Shown: positions 46,634 through 58,023, counted from the stretch's first letter. The stretch is DNA of 64,000 nt from Daphnia carinata (GCF_022539665.2 NC_081336.1:7416778-7480777), one strand, 5' to 3'. The notes: generated by a model from the sequence alone, not told the origin. Numbers and translations: made by a program.

Positions 46634-47330
46634 AGGTGAAATTCAAGGGAAGAACTGCAAATGCTCGGCGCCATCTTGTACGAACGATGTGGTCTGGCGA
46701 ACAGCTTGCCAAGGTGACCATGCAGTACCTTTGAATGTATTTAAGGTATACCATTTACTTGCTTTGTAAAAGCTAGGTTTTTAACTTGTGCATCATAACG
46801 ATTTTAAATAGGGTAAGTTGCAAGTCGGTAGATTTGCTCCGCAGTTTACCGGATACCAGCACGCTGCTTCGCGAGAACTACTCTACGTTGTTCTGGGGGA
46901 CTTAGACGAACATCTGAATCCGATTTTGAAGAAGTCTTGCATCGATGGACACTGACAAAATATAGGTGAAATAGCTAACTTTTTTTATTAGTAAGGTTCA
47001 TTTGTGTTCCAACTCATTTTATTTTACAGGAAGCTGCACATGAATGTTGGGTATTTTATCATAAGTAGAATACAGAAAAATTCTGCAGTAGTAGGTCTCT
47101 TTAGTTGGGTATTGAAATTGGCTTTAGTGTGTCTGGGGTCAGATGAGGTCTCAGTTGCATTTGATCCTACTCGTTATCTATCACTGCCAATGCCAGTCGA
47201 AAAGGAAGTACCAGTTGACCTGTATCTGGCTTACATGGAACTTTTAGCAGAAAATTTTCTGCTTTCAAGGGATTCGAAGAGTTTGCAAAATATTATGTCT
47301 CTAGGATTCCACAGTTTTATGTAATTCAAT
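46634..47330 (+). pseudogene. USP4/11/15-type ubiquitin-specific protease pseudogene fragment
   Basis: Pieces of the catalytic domain of a USP4/15-class deubiquitinase appear in order with intron remnants. GEIQGKN and MWSGEQLAKV (in another frame) lie at 46634-46744. VGRFAPQFTGYQ, then a degenerate SRELL-xx-LGDLDEHLN, lies at 46811-46950. LVCLGSDEVSVAFDPTRYLS and LPMPVEKEVPVDLYL lie at 47120-47240. Frames change between and within segments. The motif that is [20 protein letters not shown] in the family is altered, and a zinc-knuckle cysteine pair is lost. No active enzyme could be made. Retained introns show a genomic, not retrocopied, origin. Confidence 0.85.
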
Positions 47331-47487
47331 TGAAAAGAAATTTATACTGATTCTTGTTTTATTTTTCTAAAGGCAGATTCGTAATTATAAAGAATTAGGA
47401 AAGAAAATTGACGAAGGCTCAGTGCCAAAAAAATTATGGTAGTTGGAATGATGACCGAAGCTCCTCGGATTCGTTTATTTCACGCGT

Positions 47488-47650
47488 TATGGTATTTAAA
47501 GAAAATAAATGTGTATCTGGACCCCTTTGTATCTGTGACCCGATTTCCTCTTCACTTGTGATAATTCTGCAGCGGGTCATGCAGATGCTGTAATCAGCAG
47601 AGAAGGTTGGAAGTGCGCTGCCCGGGAAGCAAATTTGGGGTAAAAGAAAA
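47488..47650 (+). repeat. diverged fragment of repeat A
   Basis: Order-preserving similarity to the repeat A core in the orientation of the right arm: ATCTGG..CCCTT..CTGTG..TTTCC..GGGTCATGC..ATCAGCAG..GAGTGCGCTG in the arms, and ATCTGG, CCCTT, CTGTG, TTTCC, GGGTCATGC, ATCAGCAG, AAGTGCGCTG here. It is clearly older than the three long copies. Confidence 0.65.
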
Positions 47651-49904
47651 AAACCTATTCCAACTATTAAGCCATTTCCAAATTCAACCAACAAAAAGGT
47701 ACACAGGGAGATTTGCTTAACGATTACGTTTCTTTAATTGATTTTAAAATTAGGAAAAGGTAGAAGGAAAAAATTCGTTCTCTGGTAGTTTTTTAGTTAA
47801 AATCCTTTTTGTGCAAATTCATTTTTGAAATTGTTTACTTCAAGTTCGAATGGTTCCGTTCACATTTGTTGTTCATGTGAGATGTTATATTTACCAGTTA
47901 CTGCATTATATTTACCACTATTGCAAGATGTCTGTTTAGGAATTACTGTTTTGTTTATCTGGAATGTTGTGTGGGAGTCCATCAGGAATTGCTGATCTGC
48001 AGTAAATTTGTCAGGTATATGTTAACTTTCATCAGCAAAATGTTCTGCACTACTTGTGCTTGGTTTTCTTGGTATAGGCTTAATAATATTGGTATTAATG
48101 AATCAGAAAATGTTTTGCATGGGTGGTGAATGTTCTGACAGTTTTAACAGTTGTGATGTGGTGTTTTCACTTCCACACATCATGGTACTTTTATCTATCA
48201 GTTTAATTGTATGGTTAATTTTCTGTTCATGTAACCTCATTTCCTCTCGACTCATCTAGTAGAAGTTGGTGACCTGAAACAATGAACATGGAAAAATCAC
48301 CTGTGCCCACGCTGACGATGATACCTGTACAGAAGTGCTGAAACTGGAAACAAATAGTTTTGCGTTTATTGATGAGTCCGCAAGCTCTTAGCTGTTTTCC
48401 TCCTTTAGACACCGCCTGTCGACGTTTTGACAGCCTCACACAATTAAAGACCGTATGCCAAAAAGGAATAGATCCAATCTAATGTATGGAATGTATACTA
48501 ATTACACCATTCAAAACAATATTCCAGGCCAAAGTGAGCTCTTCCGAGCAGAAAAGTGACGGCGTATCCATTTAATTGAAAATAGGCACAAGATAACGCA
48601 CAATTGGCGTCCTTGTCTCAATGGAGAAATTTTTCCATGGAACTTATTACCGAAAAACCATTGCAGCTGTTCAAAAATAAGAAAATTGTATTATCATACA
48701 GATGTTGACTAGCTAACAATCTAGAAATACGTCAACGTGCGAAATTTCTAGATGTGTGTGAAGCGCAGTCAACATCCTTGTTGAACTGTGAACCCAAATC
48801 ATGTATTTTCCTAGAAATATCTAGGTTTTTGGATAAATAAATAAAAGCCGGTGAAAAGATCAGGCTCAAAAACATGTTAAATCGCTATATTTAAAAAATG
48901 CCGTTCGTCGTCTTGGTCGCTGCATTTGTTAAAATAAAATTGAAATGGTAGTAGACAAATATAGGACTGGGTGGGGAAGGGGGATTCACGCTCTAAATGT
49001 ATGTTCAAAGATTTCATATCAGTGCAGTTCCCGTCCAAAAAAAAAGCAAGATTTTCAATTTTTCTGAATTTTTCGTTTGTTAATTGGAAAACAAGATGAC
49101 GCTGCTGAGCCACTATTTACTTGCTGACTATGTGGGAGCGGTGAAAGCTGTGTTCAAAAGTTTCTGTTAAATATGTCATATTCCAATGGAAAACTTAAGA
49201 AAATCTAATGGTGCTTCTGTACGGTTTCATCCCTGAGTGTGTTTTGGAAGTGAAGCCCACAGAATGCTTGGTGTTTATGTTACGTGTCTTTTAATCACCT
49301 ATGTCAGCTGTCAAACAAAAAACTATTAGCAACCTACTACGTTGCATTCATCAAACTATACTAGTGCTCATTGAGAGGTATAAGACTAATGTTTTGTTAT
49401 CAGAATCTCATTGATGGATTTTGCTTTTAATGTTAAGCTCATGTAACTTCATTTGTAAAGAATACTTCCCGTTGAGGAATGTCACCAAAGATGCAAATCC
49501 TATTGGTAGGAATACCATAATATCATTCTTCTACTCTTAAACCAGTCATGGTCTCCTGTCAATCATGATCTGAGTGGTGCACCATATCCATCTCGTTGTA
49601 ATCTCTACTTAGCCTACCAACGGACACAGACATGTACCTCAACACAATTTCTATTGGTATTTTAAATTTTTCTTATGCCTCATATAGTTTGCTTTTTTAT
49701 TTAAATTGAACATTCAACCATAGAATTGCCAACTCTTAGCCGTCTGCTGCCTATTTGCTGGCCCTACAGTCTTTCTAGCCATCGGACAGCAGAAGTAAGT
49801 CAAATTGCTTTCAATGTTTGATTACAACAACAATCTTATATTTCACCACTAACTAGTTCTTTTTCTTTACTTTTACGATTTAGAATAAAGCCTTCTTTGT
49901 CTTC
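47651..49904. other. spacer DNA without recognised gene
   Basis: A/T-rich, with scattered short frames only. I found no further convincing pseudogene exon here, although the block may belong to the same duplicated genomic segment as POLD1 and USP. Confidence 0.5.
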
Positions 49905-50225
49905 GCCACGCCCGTCGTCACCTGGCCGGTCATCCCGTCTTCGCTTCGCCCGTCGTCCCGTCTTCGCTTTGCCCGTCGTCCCGTCTTCGCTTCGCCCGTC
50001 GTCCCGTCTTCGCTTCGCCCGTCGTCCGTCGTCCCGTCTTCGCTTCGCCCGTCGTCCCGACTTTGCATCGCCCGTCGCCCCTTCTTCACCTCGTGCTCGC
50101 GCCGTCTTCACTTCGCCCGTCTCCCCTTCTTCGCCTCGCCCATCGCCCCGTCTTCGCCTCGTGGCCACGCCGTCTTCGCCTCCCCTATCGCCCCTTCGTC
50201 ACCTCGTGGTCGCCTCGTCTTCGTG
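49905..50225. repeat. 23-bp GC-rich minisatellite
   Basis: Tandem copies of a unit close to CCCGTCTTCGCTTCGCCCGT plus CGT. It is regular at 49930-50060 and increasingly degenerate to 50225. Because 23 is not a multiple of 3 the frame rotates, yet both strands stay open (a 124-codon plus frame and a 110-codon minus frame) since the unit has no stop in several frames. I do not treat these frames as genes. Confidence 0.85.
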
Positions 50226-50271
50226 GTATAGTTGTGTTTTGTTTTATGTTGTATTATGTCTTGCAAATTAA

Positions 50272-50580
50272 CCCGTTGGCTGCCACCCACCCACTTTTAT
50301 CCCCTTTTTTTTGTAGCTTGACAGGGACGGGCCGCGCTCTTCTGCTCCATGGTCTATCTGCCATGGGGTGGAGCAGCGCCACTGCCCAAGATTGGCCGAA
50401 TGGCCCCAAGGGCAATGCACCACAGGGAATCCCTTGATCGAGACGGCGTTGTAGACCTAGGATGTGCATTTCCGTGAAGGTCTCATCGCCGTCTCAGCCC
50501 GGCCCACCCGGCCCCCTTGGTCGCTATCCCTTTGATAGCGACAGTAGCTATTGTAGATAGGTGGCGTGGCAGCCAACGGG
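50272..50580. mobile_element. piggyBac-like MITE, 309 bp
   Basis: Ends CCCGTTGGCTGCCAC and GTGGCAGCCAACGGG are perfect 15-bp terminal inverted repeats. TTAA flanks the left side (50268-50271) and TTAG the right (50581-50584). CCC..GGG ends at TTAA targets are the hallmark of the piggyBac superfamily. There is no transposase; the interior is GC-rich. Confidence 0.8.
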
Positions 50581-50744
50581 TTAGTTTTAAGTGTATTTGT
50601 GTATGTATTGTATGTTGTGTACTGTATTTTGAAATGTATGTAAAAGTGGTGGATATGTGGGTGGAAGGAGGGACAATAAAAACGATTTTACACTATTTAC
50701 TTTTGTATTTATTATTCAGCTATACATACTAGAGATACTTTACT

Positions 50745-50812
50745 AGACTGGGATTTGAACCACAGACTTCTTACATCACATGCCAGTATGCTACAGTTAT
50801 GCCATGGCTGTA
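50745..50812 (-). repeat. tRNA-like module in spacer (minus)
   Basis: On the minus strand, an A-box-like TGGCATAACTGT (50804-50793) and a perfect B box GGTTCAAATCC (50761-50751). Four of five T-stem pairs form. The acceptor stem does not pair, so it is probably a relic. Confidence 0.5.
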
Positions 50813-50904
50813 CTTATTCATAGTCTCTAAGATTGTGATACATATGTAGATATGCCATTCACATTAGCTAATTATTGAATGCATATTAGTTGTTCATAAG
50901 TTCA

Positions 50905-50970
50905 TGGTTGGAATTATGGTAAAGCGTGTGGCGGTCACGGTAGAATACTAAGGTTCGATCCCCATGTCAG
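50905..50970 (+). repeat. tRNA-like module in spacer (plus)
   Basis: GAATTATGGTAAAGCG followed by the B box GGTTCGATCCC (50952-50962). It is tail-to-tail with the minus module and immediately before repeat A copy 2. It is not a complete tRNA. Confidence 0.45.
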
Positions 50971-50997
50971 CTGGTGAATAGCTAAATAATAAATACT

Positions 50998-52640
50998 GCA
51001 GAGCAACACTACGATAGTAAAAAATACAACACAAGTTTTTTTATTTTAAGAATTTGTATTGTCTAAACTCTGTACAGTTCAAAGACTTGCAACTTTGAAA
51101 TGGCAAAATAGCCGATTTCAAAGTTGCTGTCAACCAAGGTAGGGGGAGACACTACCTCAGTTGACTCACCGGGGAGATTACCCGGTGCGTGGCTAAGAGA
51201 AGCCGGAAGAAGAGCGAAGGTTGCGGACAAGCTTTTACGTGAGCGATTAACTGTTAATTCGGATTTTTGAGTAGCCTCACAGCCCTCCAATGATATCATC
51301 GGACCATGAGGACCCCCACGTCCCCTTTCCAGACAGCGCACTCACAACCGTTACTGCTGATCACAGTAGGGGCATGACCCCCTACGGGCTTATTAAAAAT
51401 CAAGGGGAAACGGGGCCACAGAAAAGAAGGGAGCCCAGATATGCACTTCAATTTATATAACTGTTAATACTTTGTTTTCGGGGCGCAGCAACGACTGAAG
51501 GTAATGGGCAGGAAGCATTTTTCAAAAATTCCTTCGGGCTTCCAACCGTTATCATTATGAAATTTGGTTCGAATAAATACCTCTTTTGATTCAGTACGAT
51601 TCTTAACCTATTTAAAGAAAACGAAACATGAAGCAATTTTTAAACGTTTGCCTATCAATATATATACAATAAGGATCGGTGCAATCCTTCTTTACCTCTT
51701 GTTTTGGCGAACTACTGGTATTAACCGTATTCAGCTAATGGTTTGACAGACATAGTGCTTGCTTGGATGGTAAGTTGACGGGCAGCGAAGAAACTAATCA
51801 TTAAGCGACTACCTATTTTCTAATACCTATGCAAATAACACAATAAATGGCATTCTAATTAGTTATAATCATGGGTTTCCAGTCACAAAAAAAGAGACAG
51901 ACTTATTGGCTGAGACGGTTCAAAACGTTCCAACTTCTTTCAGGACCCCTGCATCAGAATGGCAGTGTGAGGAGATCAGAAGTCGCGAATTGAGATAGCC
52001 AATTTCGGAAATATACTTGATCTCTTTCATACTAGGCATGTAATCTAAATTTGCTGTACAATGAAACAAAGCATTAAAACAATTCCGTAAAAAAAAAATT
52101 TACAAAATTGCATTTTGTTACACCTATTTGGCTTTGTTGGCTTAGTTGGTCACCGGGCATGACAAGCAATACAACTTCGATGTAAACTGAAGCAGTCCGA
52201 TTCAAGAATGCTTAGGTTGTCCAAACACACTGCATAGTGACTGATGGAACAGCAGAAAATCAGCATGTAGATTAACTGATTTTCCAGAAATAAGTACTTT
52301 TGACGTTTGGAATTCTGGCAAATTAACCTATCCATTAAGAATTTTGAATACCAACTGTTTTTGCTGTTCATACTTTTCAAAATGTTGAGCTTGTACTTAG
52401 GGCCACCATAGCACAGGATTTTTCCAGTTTTGCAAACATACCATCACAGCATCTACGAGGAACAAGAGAGGTTAAAAGTTTCCTTTCTTTAAAAATCTAT
52501 TTATTTCATAACATACCGTGGTGAGCTCTTCTTTTGTAATGGGCAGCCCTCTCTAAGTACTTGCATAAGTAATGCTTCAATACTTGGAACAGCTGAAACA
52601 AGCGGTTGTGATAAAAAAAAAAGTACCAGCACCACTGGCA
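50998..52640. repeat. repeat A, copy 2 (spacer, same direction as left arm)
   Basis: Nearly collinear with 42172-43840, including the hairpin core and the minus-strand frame from 51341. It has more differences than the arms show between each other, including an insertion of about 30 bases near 52318 and a changed 5' end. It lies 95 bp from the right arm's inner edge, so it forms a second, nested inverted repeat with copy 3. Confidence 0.9.
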
Positions 52641-53354
52641 AGAATGTAAACATGAAGACTTGTTATGGACAATATCTACAATTGGTACAAATGACAGATG
52701 GGGTGAAACTACAATATGATGAACTAAACTGAACCTTCCTCACTGATGTGCCAATCTATAAAAGGATTTAAATCTTTATTAATGAGACATGCAGGATACT
52801 GTATAAAATTATAGTAAAGATCATACCAAATGCTGAGTTACTAGAAATTTTGCCCGGAAAATCTCCAACTGACATGTGAGTGAAACATAAGTCAGCTGTT
52901 CTGCATTTGCAAATCCAGTGTTCAAGTAACCATATTATCCAATCCATGTCTCCCATGTCTTGGTGTCACGTGGAAAATCGTAAAAATTGTTTTAAAAAAA
53001 GAGTATATTTTTTTCGATATTAAGTTTTATTAATATTTAAACAACGAAAGTCATATGCATACTCACAGATCTATCCTTTTTCAATCCAAAGAAGTCTTAT
53101 TTTCTTCTGAAGCCAAACTTTTTTCTGAAGAAATGAAGAATTTCTACTAGCATTGCTCATTTTCGCTGAAGGAAATCCTTGCAAACACACCATAGTAGGA
53201 GCAGCGCAACGCAGCAGAAATATTAGGTCAATGTATGTAGAGAATTAACTAGAAATCTGACCGTTAGATGGCGAAAGCAGTAAAACAGAAAAAGGCTTAT
53301 ATTGTTTTTTTTGGGTAAAACGGATTGCCATACCTATCTAGTAAAGTTAAAATC

Positions 53355-55023
53355 CTAACAACATACTGGCGGTGGTGATACTTTTTTTTTTTTGATCACA
53401 ACCGCTTGTTTCATCTGTTCCAAGTATTGAAGTATTACTTATGCAAGTACTTAGAGAGGGCTGCCCATTACAAAAGAAGAACACATCACGGTATGTTATG
53501 AAATGAATAGATTTTTAAAGAAAGAAAACTTTTAACCTCTCCTGTTCCTCATAGATGCTGTGATGGTATGTTTGCAAAACTGGAAAAAATTCTGTGCTAT
53601 GGTGGCCTTAAGTACGTGCTCAACAATTTGAAAAATGTGAACATCAAAAACAGTTGGTCAGAATTTCAAACGTCAAAAGTACTTATTTCTGGAAAATCAG
53701 TTAATCTACATGCTGATTTTCTGCTGTTCCATCAGTCACTATGCAGTGTGTTTGGACAACCTAAGCATTCTTGAATCGGACTGCTTCAGTTTACATCGAA
53801 GTTGTATTGCTTGTCATGCCCGGTGACCAACTTCACAGGACTATGTTGTAAGTTAGTATCACTTTACAAAGCCAAATAGGTGTAACAAAGTGCAACTCTG
53901 TAAATTTTTTATACGGAATTATTTTATTGCTTTGTTTTTTGTTGTACATTGTACAGCAAATTTAGATTACATGCCTAGTATGAAAGAGATCAAGTATATT
54001 TCCGAAATTGGCTATCTCAATTCGCGACTTCCGAATTCATCCTCAGTCTATCATTCTGATGCAGGGGTCCTGAAAGAAGTTGGAACGTTTTGAACCGTCT
54101 CAGCCAATAAGTCTGTCTCTTTTTTTGTGACTGGAAACCCATGATTATAACTAATTAGAATGCCATTTATTGTGTTATTTGCATAGGTATTAGAAAATAG
54201 GTAGTCGCTTAATGATTAGTTTCTTCGCTGCCCGTCAACTTACCATCCAAGCAAGCACTATGTCTGTCAAACCATTAGCTGAATACGGTTAATACCAGTA
54301 GTTCGCCAAAACAAGAGGTAAAGAAGGATTGCACCGATCCTTATTGTATATATATATGATAGGCAAACGTTTAAAAATTGCTTCATGTTTCGTTTTCTTT
54401 AAATAGGTTAAGAATCGTACTGAATCAAAAGAGGTATTTATTCGAACCAAATTTCATAATGATAACGGTTGGAAGCCCGAAGGAATTTTTGAAAAATGCT
54501 TCCTGCCCATTACCTTCAGTCGTTGCTGCGCCCCGAAAACAAAGTATTTTAACAGTTATATAAATTGAAGTGCATATCTGGGCTCCCTTCTTTTCTGTGG
54601 CCCCGTTTCCCCTTGATTTTTAATAAGCCCGTAGGGGGTCATGCCCCTACTGTGATCAGCAGTAACGGTTGTGAGTGCGCTGTCTGGAAAGGGGACGTGG
54701 GGGTCCTCATGGTCCGATGATATCATTGGAGGGCTGTGAGGCTACTCAAAAATCCGAATTAACAGTTAATCGCTCACGTAAAAGCTTGTCCGCAACCTTC
54801 GCTCTTCTTCCGGCTTCTCTTAGCCACGCACCGGGTAATCTCCCCGGTGAGTCAACTGAGGTAGTGTCTCCCCCTACCTTGGTTGACAGCAACTTTGAAA
54901 TCGGCTATTTTGCCATTTCAAAGTTGCTAGTCTTTAAATTGTGCAGAATATTGTCAATACAAATTCTTTAAAAAAAAAAATTTGGTGGTTTTTTTTTTTT
55001 ACTGTCGTGCTGTTGCTCTGCAC
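53355..55023. repeat. repeat A, copy 3 (right arm)
   Basis: Mirror of copy 1, with all the hairpin stems kept. The frame that runs on the minus strand in copy 1 runs on the plus strand here from 54675. Confidence 0.9.
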
Positions 55024-55285
55024 TGTTCACTAATGTGAACATTGCCTTATTTATGTCGCAATGTCATTTTATGGACGTCTACGTTATATTTTCAATTTTT
55101 GCTGTTTCCAATCTTCCCAATATTTCATTGTTAGACGACGTCATTGTTTATGGAACGATGCACTTTAATCTCAATTCATGGAGATTCTACAACTTTAAAT
55201 GCATTAATGATATTGAATAGTATACATGCATTGTGTATCAATATTTGACATTTTGAGTTATATATACTTATTTAATTTCATTTTG

Positions 55286-55355
55286 ACTTTTTAGGGGATT
55301 GAACACTCGATTTCTGGCGTGCGACGCCGATGCTCAACCATAGAGCCATGAGTCT
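55286..55355 (-). repeat. tRNA-like module 2, right arm
   Basis: Mirror of 41839-41908, with the same A- and B-box-like words. Confidence 0.5.
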
Positions 55356-55548
55356 TAAAAACTAGTTAACTATTTTTCCATGTCTTTTGAAGGAAACCTA
55401 TTTGCACTTGTAATAATATTGTTGCGCCTCCCAACGCAATTTAATATTTCCGTCTCGTAATGTCACCTAGAAATACAATAGAGTGATTAATTTTTTGGAC
55501 AAAGAAATATTGTCTACAGTGGGAAACGTAACTCAATCCGCTGGCACA

Positions 55549-55623
55549 TAGGATCCATACGTGACTCGAACTCTTGACTTTCGATTCCCGTAGTCAAACG
55601 CTCTACCACAGAGCTATTAGTAT
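55549..55623 (-). repeat. tRNA-like module 1, right arm
   Basis: Mirror of 41571-41645; the B-box-like word is at 55562-55572. Confidence 0.5.
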
Positions 55624-55679
55624 TACGTAATTTCCCGTAGCGTGCTAATACGATACAGCGTAACGTAAAATAAGAAACA

Positions 55680-56779
55680 GTCGGGCTTATTTTTAAATCT
55701 GACTGTACATCAGATGGCGGTGCATGATAAGGTTATAATAATAGTATGTGGTATATCTTCATGCTATGATCTATATTTACCAGGTACACCTTCCCATTAG
55801 CGTGATACATAATGCTAGTAGTCTCTGTTAACGAAGTAGTGTCAAAGTATATCAATTCGCGCGATCAACCAACAGTAAAATAACAAAACAAGAACGAAAG
55901 AAGCCACTAAACCATTTCACATATGATCAAAATGCTTAAAATGTTTGGCATATTAATGTTCATTTTTTAGTTTTTGCGAAGTTGGAAAAAAAAATTACCG
56001 GAAGTGACCGGAAGTAGACTATATCTCCAGAAATACTGGGCCCACAACAAAACGAATATGGTTTTCGTGATCCTCGTGAAATTTAAGGTGTGTCTGACCT
56101 ATTTTGACCTGTTTTTGGCGAAAAGTCCAATTTGGCCAAAATCGCGATTTTTCCTGAACTATAGTTCAGGGAAATTTGCGATTTTTGACGATTTTCGGGT
56201 ATTTCCTACTGACACATGGATTCGACCCCAAATTTCACGAGGATTACGAAAATGTGGTTCTTTTTTCATTCAAACCAACAGATATTGAGTTATTAGGCAT
56301 TTTCAAACCGGAAGTTGTACTGAAAGTTCAAATTTCGAAAATTTAAAAAATAAACTATGTTCTCCTTGACAAGTTACAAAAGATCTGCGTAGTTTCAAAC
56401 GTAAACTATAGTAAATGACCATAACATGGCCTTTCAAAGTTCTTAAAGTTCAGTTTTCAGGTACGACCTGTATACCACTTCAAATCACTACCACACACAT
56501 AATAATCGAAGTAGAATGCCAGAACAAATAATAATAATAAGGCTGTGTGGTGTATGTGTACACAAACACACACAAACAACAAAAAACAAACAGAAATAAC
56601 AATACCGTTCAGACGAGGGAAACTCAAATACACGTTGTCAACCTAAAAACAAAGCAAACAATGTGAATCACATGACAACAAAAAATAACAATAGTTCCAT
56701 TTCACACGCTAGAGGCTGATGAATCTGCAGCGCCATCTAGTGGAAATACTGTTTGGTCAGGTTTTAAAATAAGCCCGAC
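55680..56779. mobile_element. non-autonomous TIR element, right arm
   Basis: Mirror of 40415-41514, with GTCGGGCTTATTTTTAAATC at the left edge and ATTTTAAAATAAGCCCGAC-like sequence at the right. The internal fold-back is also present. It was carried by the arm duplication, not by an independent insertion. Confidence 0.65.
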
Positions 56780-56968
56780 AAAATAAGCATCGCACTAGCG
56801 CTGTAGCGTACTGGCGCGCTAGCATTGCGTCAAATACTCGGTGTATTTCAAAAACAATTAACTTAATGAAAAAAAAATAGCAATTTTCCCGGAATTAGCA
56901 TTCAATTTTGAGTATACCCTGTGATTTTTAAGCAATTCCAATGAGTGACAGTTTTTTCGGAAAATTTT

Positions 56969-57010
56969 TTAAAGCCCGACCGAGAAATGTCGGGCTTTTC
57001 TCGGTCGGGC
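56969..57010. repeat. perfect hairpin, right arm
   Basis: Mirror of 40185-40225 (AAGCCCGACCGAGAAA and its reverse complement around a 9-base loop). Confidence 0.85.
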
Positions 57011-57499
57011 TTATTTAAAAAAAAAAAAAAATAAGCATGTTTATTGCTACACCGGCATGGTTTCAAAAAGATCCTGCTATGAACGCCACAGGTAACGTGC
57101 CCATAATCGTAAAAAAAGAAGCCAGTATGTCTAAAATATCTCTTGATTTAAAATTTGTAACTATATTTCATGCCAGAATTCGCGTGTTTTTCTAATTTTG
57201 GTTGGATGAAGGGAACTAAAAATAGTAGCTGGCTAAGCAAAAAATCATGCAAGGTGAGTGGGTCAACTCGTCGAAAAGGATCGGGCTAAACGTAATACCG
57301 TGCGGGATTTCCCAATTCATATTAATGTTGGAGTGGTTGATCGTTAAGACTTTGGTATGAAACAAACGTCTGTACTGGACAGCTATGCGCGCAAACGTTA
57401 CGAAACCGAAACCAACGTCAGACTCTACACTCATTTGAATCTAGCAAACTAGATTTCAAATAATGACGGTGGCAAATTGTCGTTTCTGCAGTGTGTGGT

Positions 57500-57515
57500 G
57501 GCCCTGAGAAGGGCC
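57500..57515 (-). terminator. histone 3' stem-loop of right H2A
   Basis: Minus strand GGCCCTTCTCAGGGCC; the same TCTC loop as the left copy. Confidence 0.9.
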
Positions 57516-57544
57516 GTTTATCAACAACACAAGTAAAAGAGAAA

Positions 57545-57942
57545 TTAAGCCTTGGCGGGCTTGTCGGTCTTCTTGGGCAACAAGACGGCCTGGATGTTGG
57601 GCAAAACACCAGCTTAAGCGATGGTAATTGGTAACTCCGGACTCCGGAGAGAAGTTTGTTCAACTCTTCGTCGTTTCGGATGGCCACTAATTACAAGTGA
57701 CGGGAGATGATACGAGTCTTCTCGTTGTCACGAGCGGCGTTTCCAGCCAACTCAAGTACCTCAGCTGCCAAGTACTCCATGACAGCAGCCAAATATACAG
57801 GGGCACCGGCACCGACACGCTCAGCGTACGATCCTTTACGGAGCATACGATGGATACGACCGACGGGGAACTGGAGTCCGGCCCTGCTCGAACGGGTCTT
57901 TGACTTTCCCTTTACTTTACCACCTTTGCCGCGACCAGACAT
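57545..57942 (-). pseudogene. H2A: histone H2A pseudogene, right arm
   Basis: Carries the same defects as the left copy: 83 codons to IISRHL, TAA in place of glutamine, a 3-base insertion, the same two micro-duplications and the second TAA. Base differences from the left copy are few (for example one in the SSRAG codons and two just after the old stop). The lesions therefore predate the arm duplication or were spread by conversion between arms. Promoter and stem-loop are intact. Confidence 0.92.
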
Positions 57943-58013
57943 GACAAGTATGTTGGTTAGATCAGCTAGTTCCTACACAGAGGAAATTGTTAATAATAGT
58001 AAGCTTGAAACTG

Positions 58014-58023
58014 CTTTTATATA
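58014..58023 (-). promoter_or_regulatory. TATA box of right H2A
   Basis: Minus strand TATATAAAAG, mirror of 39175-39184. Confidence 0.7.

Noticed and set aside
48895-48930. Short sequence resembling the IRRLARR part of H4 (TTCGTCGTCTTGGTCGCTG)
   Set aside because: Only about 20 matching bases with no flanking H4 similarity; chance is likely.
49905-50225. Could the regular repeat be a CRISPR array?
   Set aside because: There are no unique spacers between units, the unit is only 23 bp, and the setting is eukaryotic.
49897-50271. 124-codon plus-strand frame rich in RPSS/RRP repeats, and its minus counterpart
   Set aside because: Created by a 23-bp minisatellite lacking stops; no start context or conserved ends.
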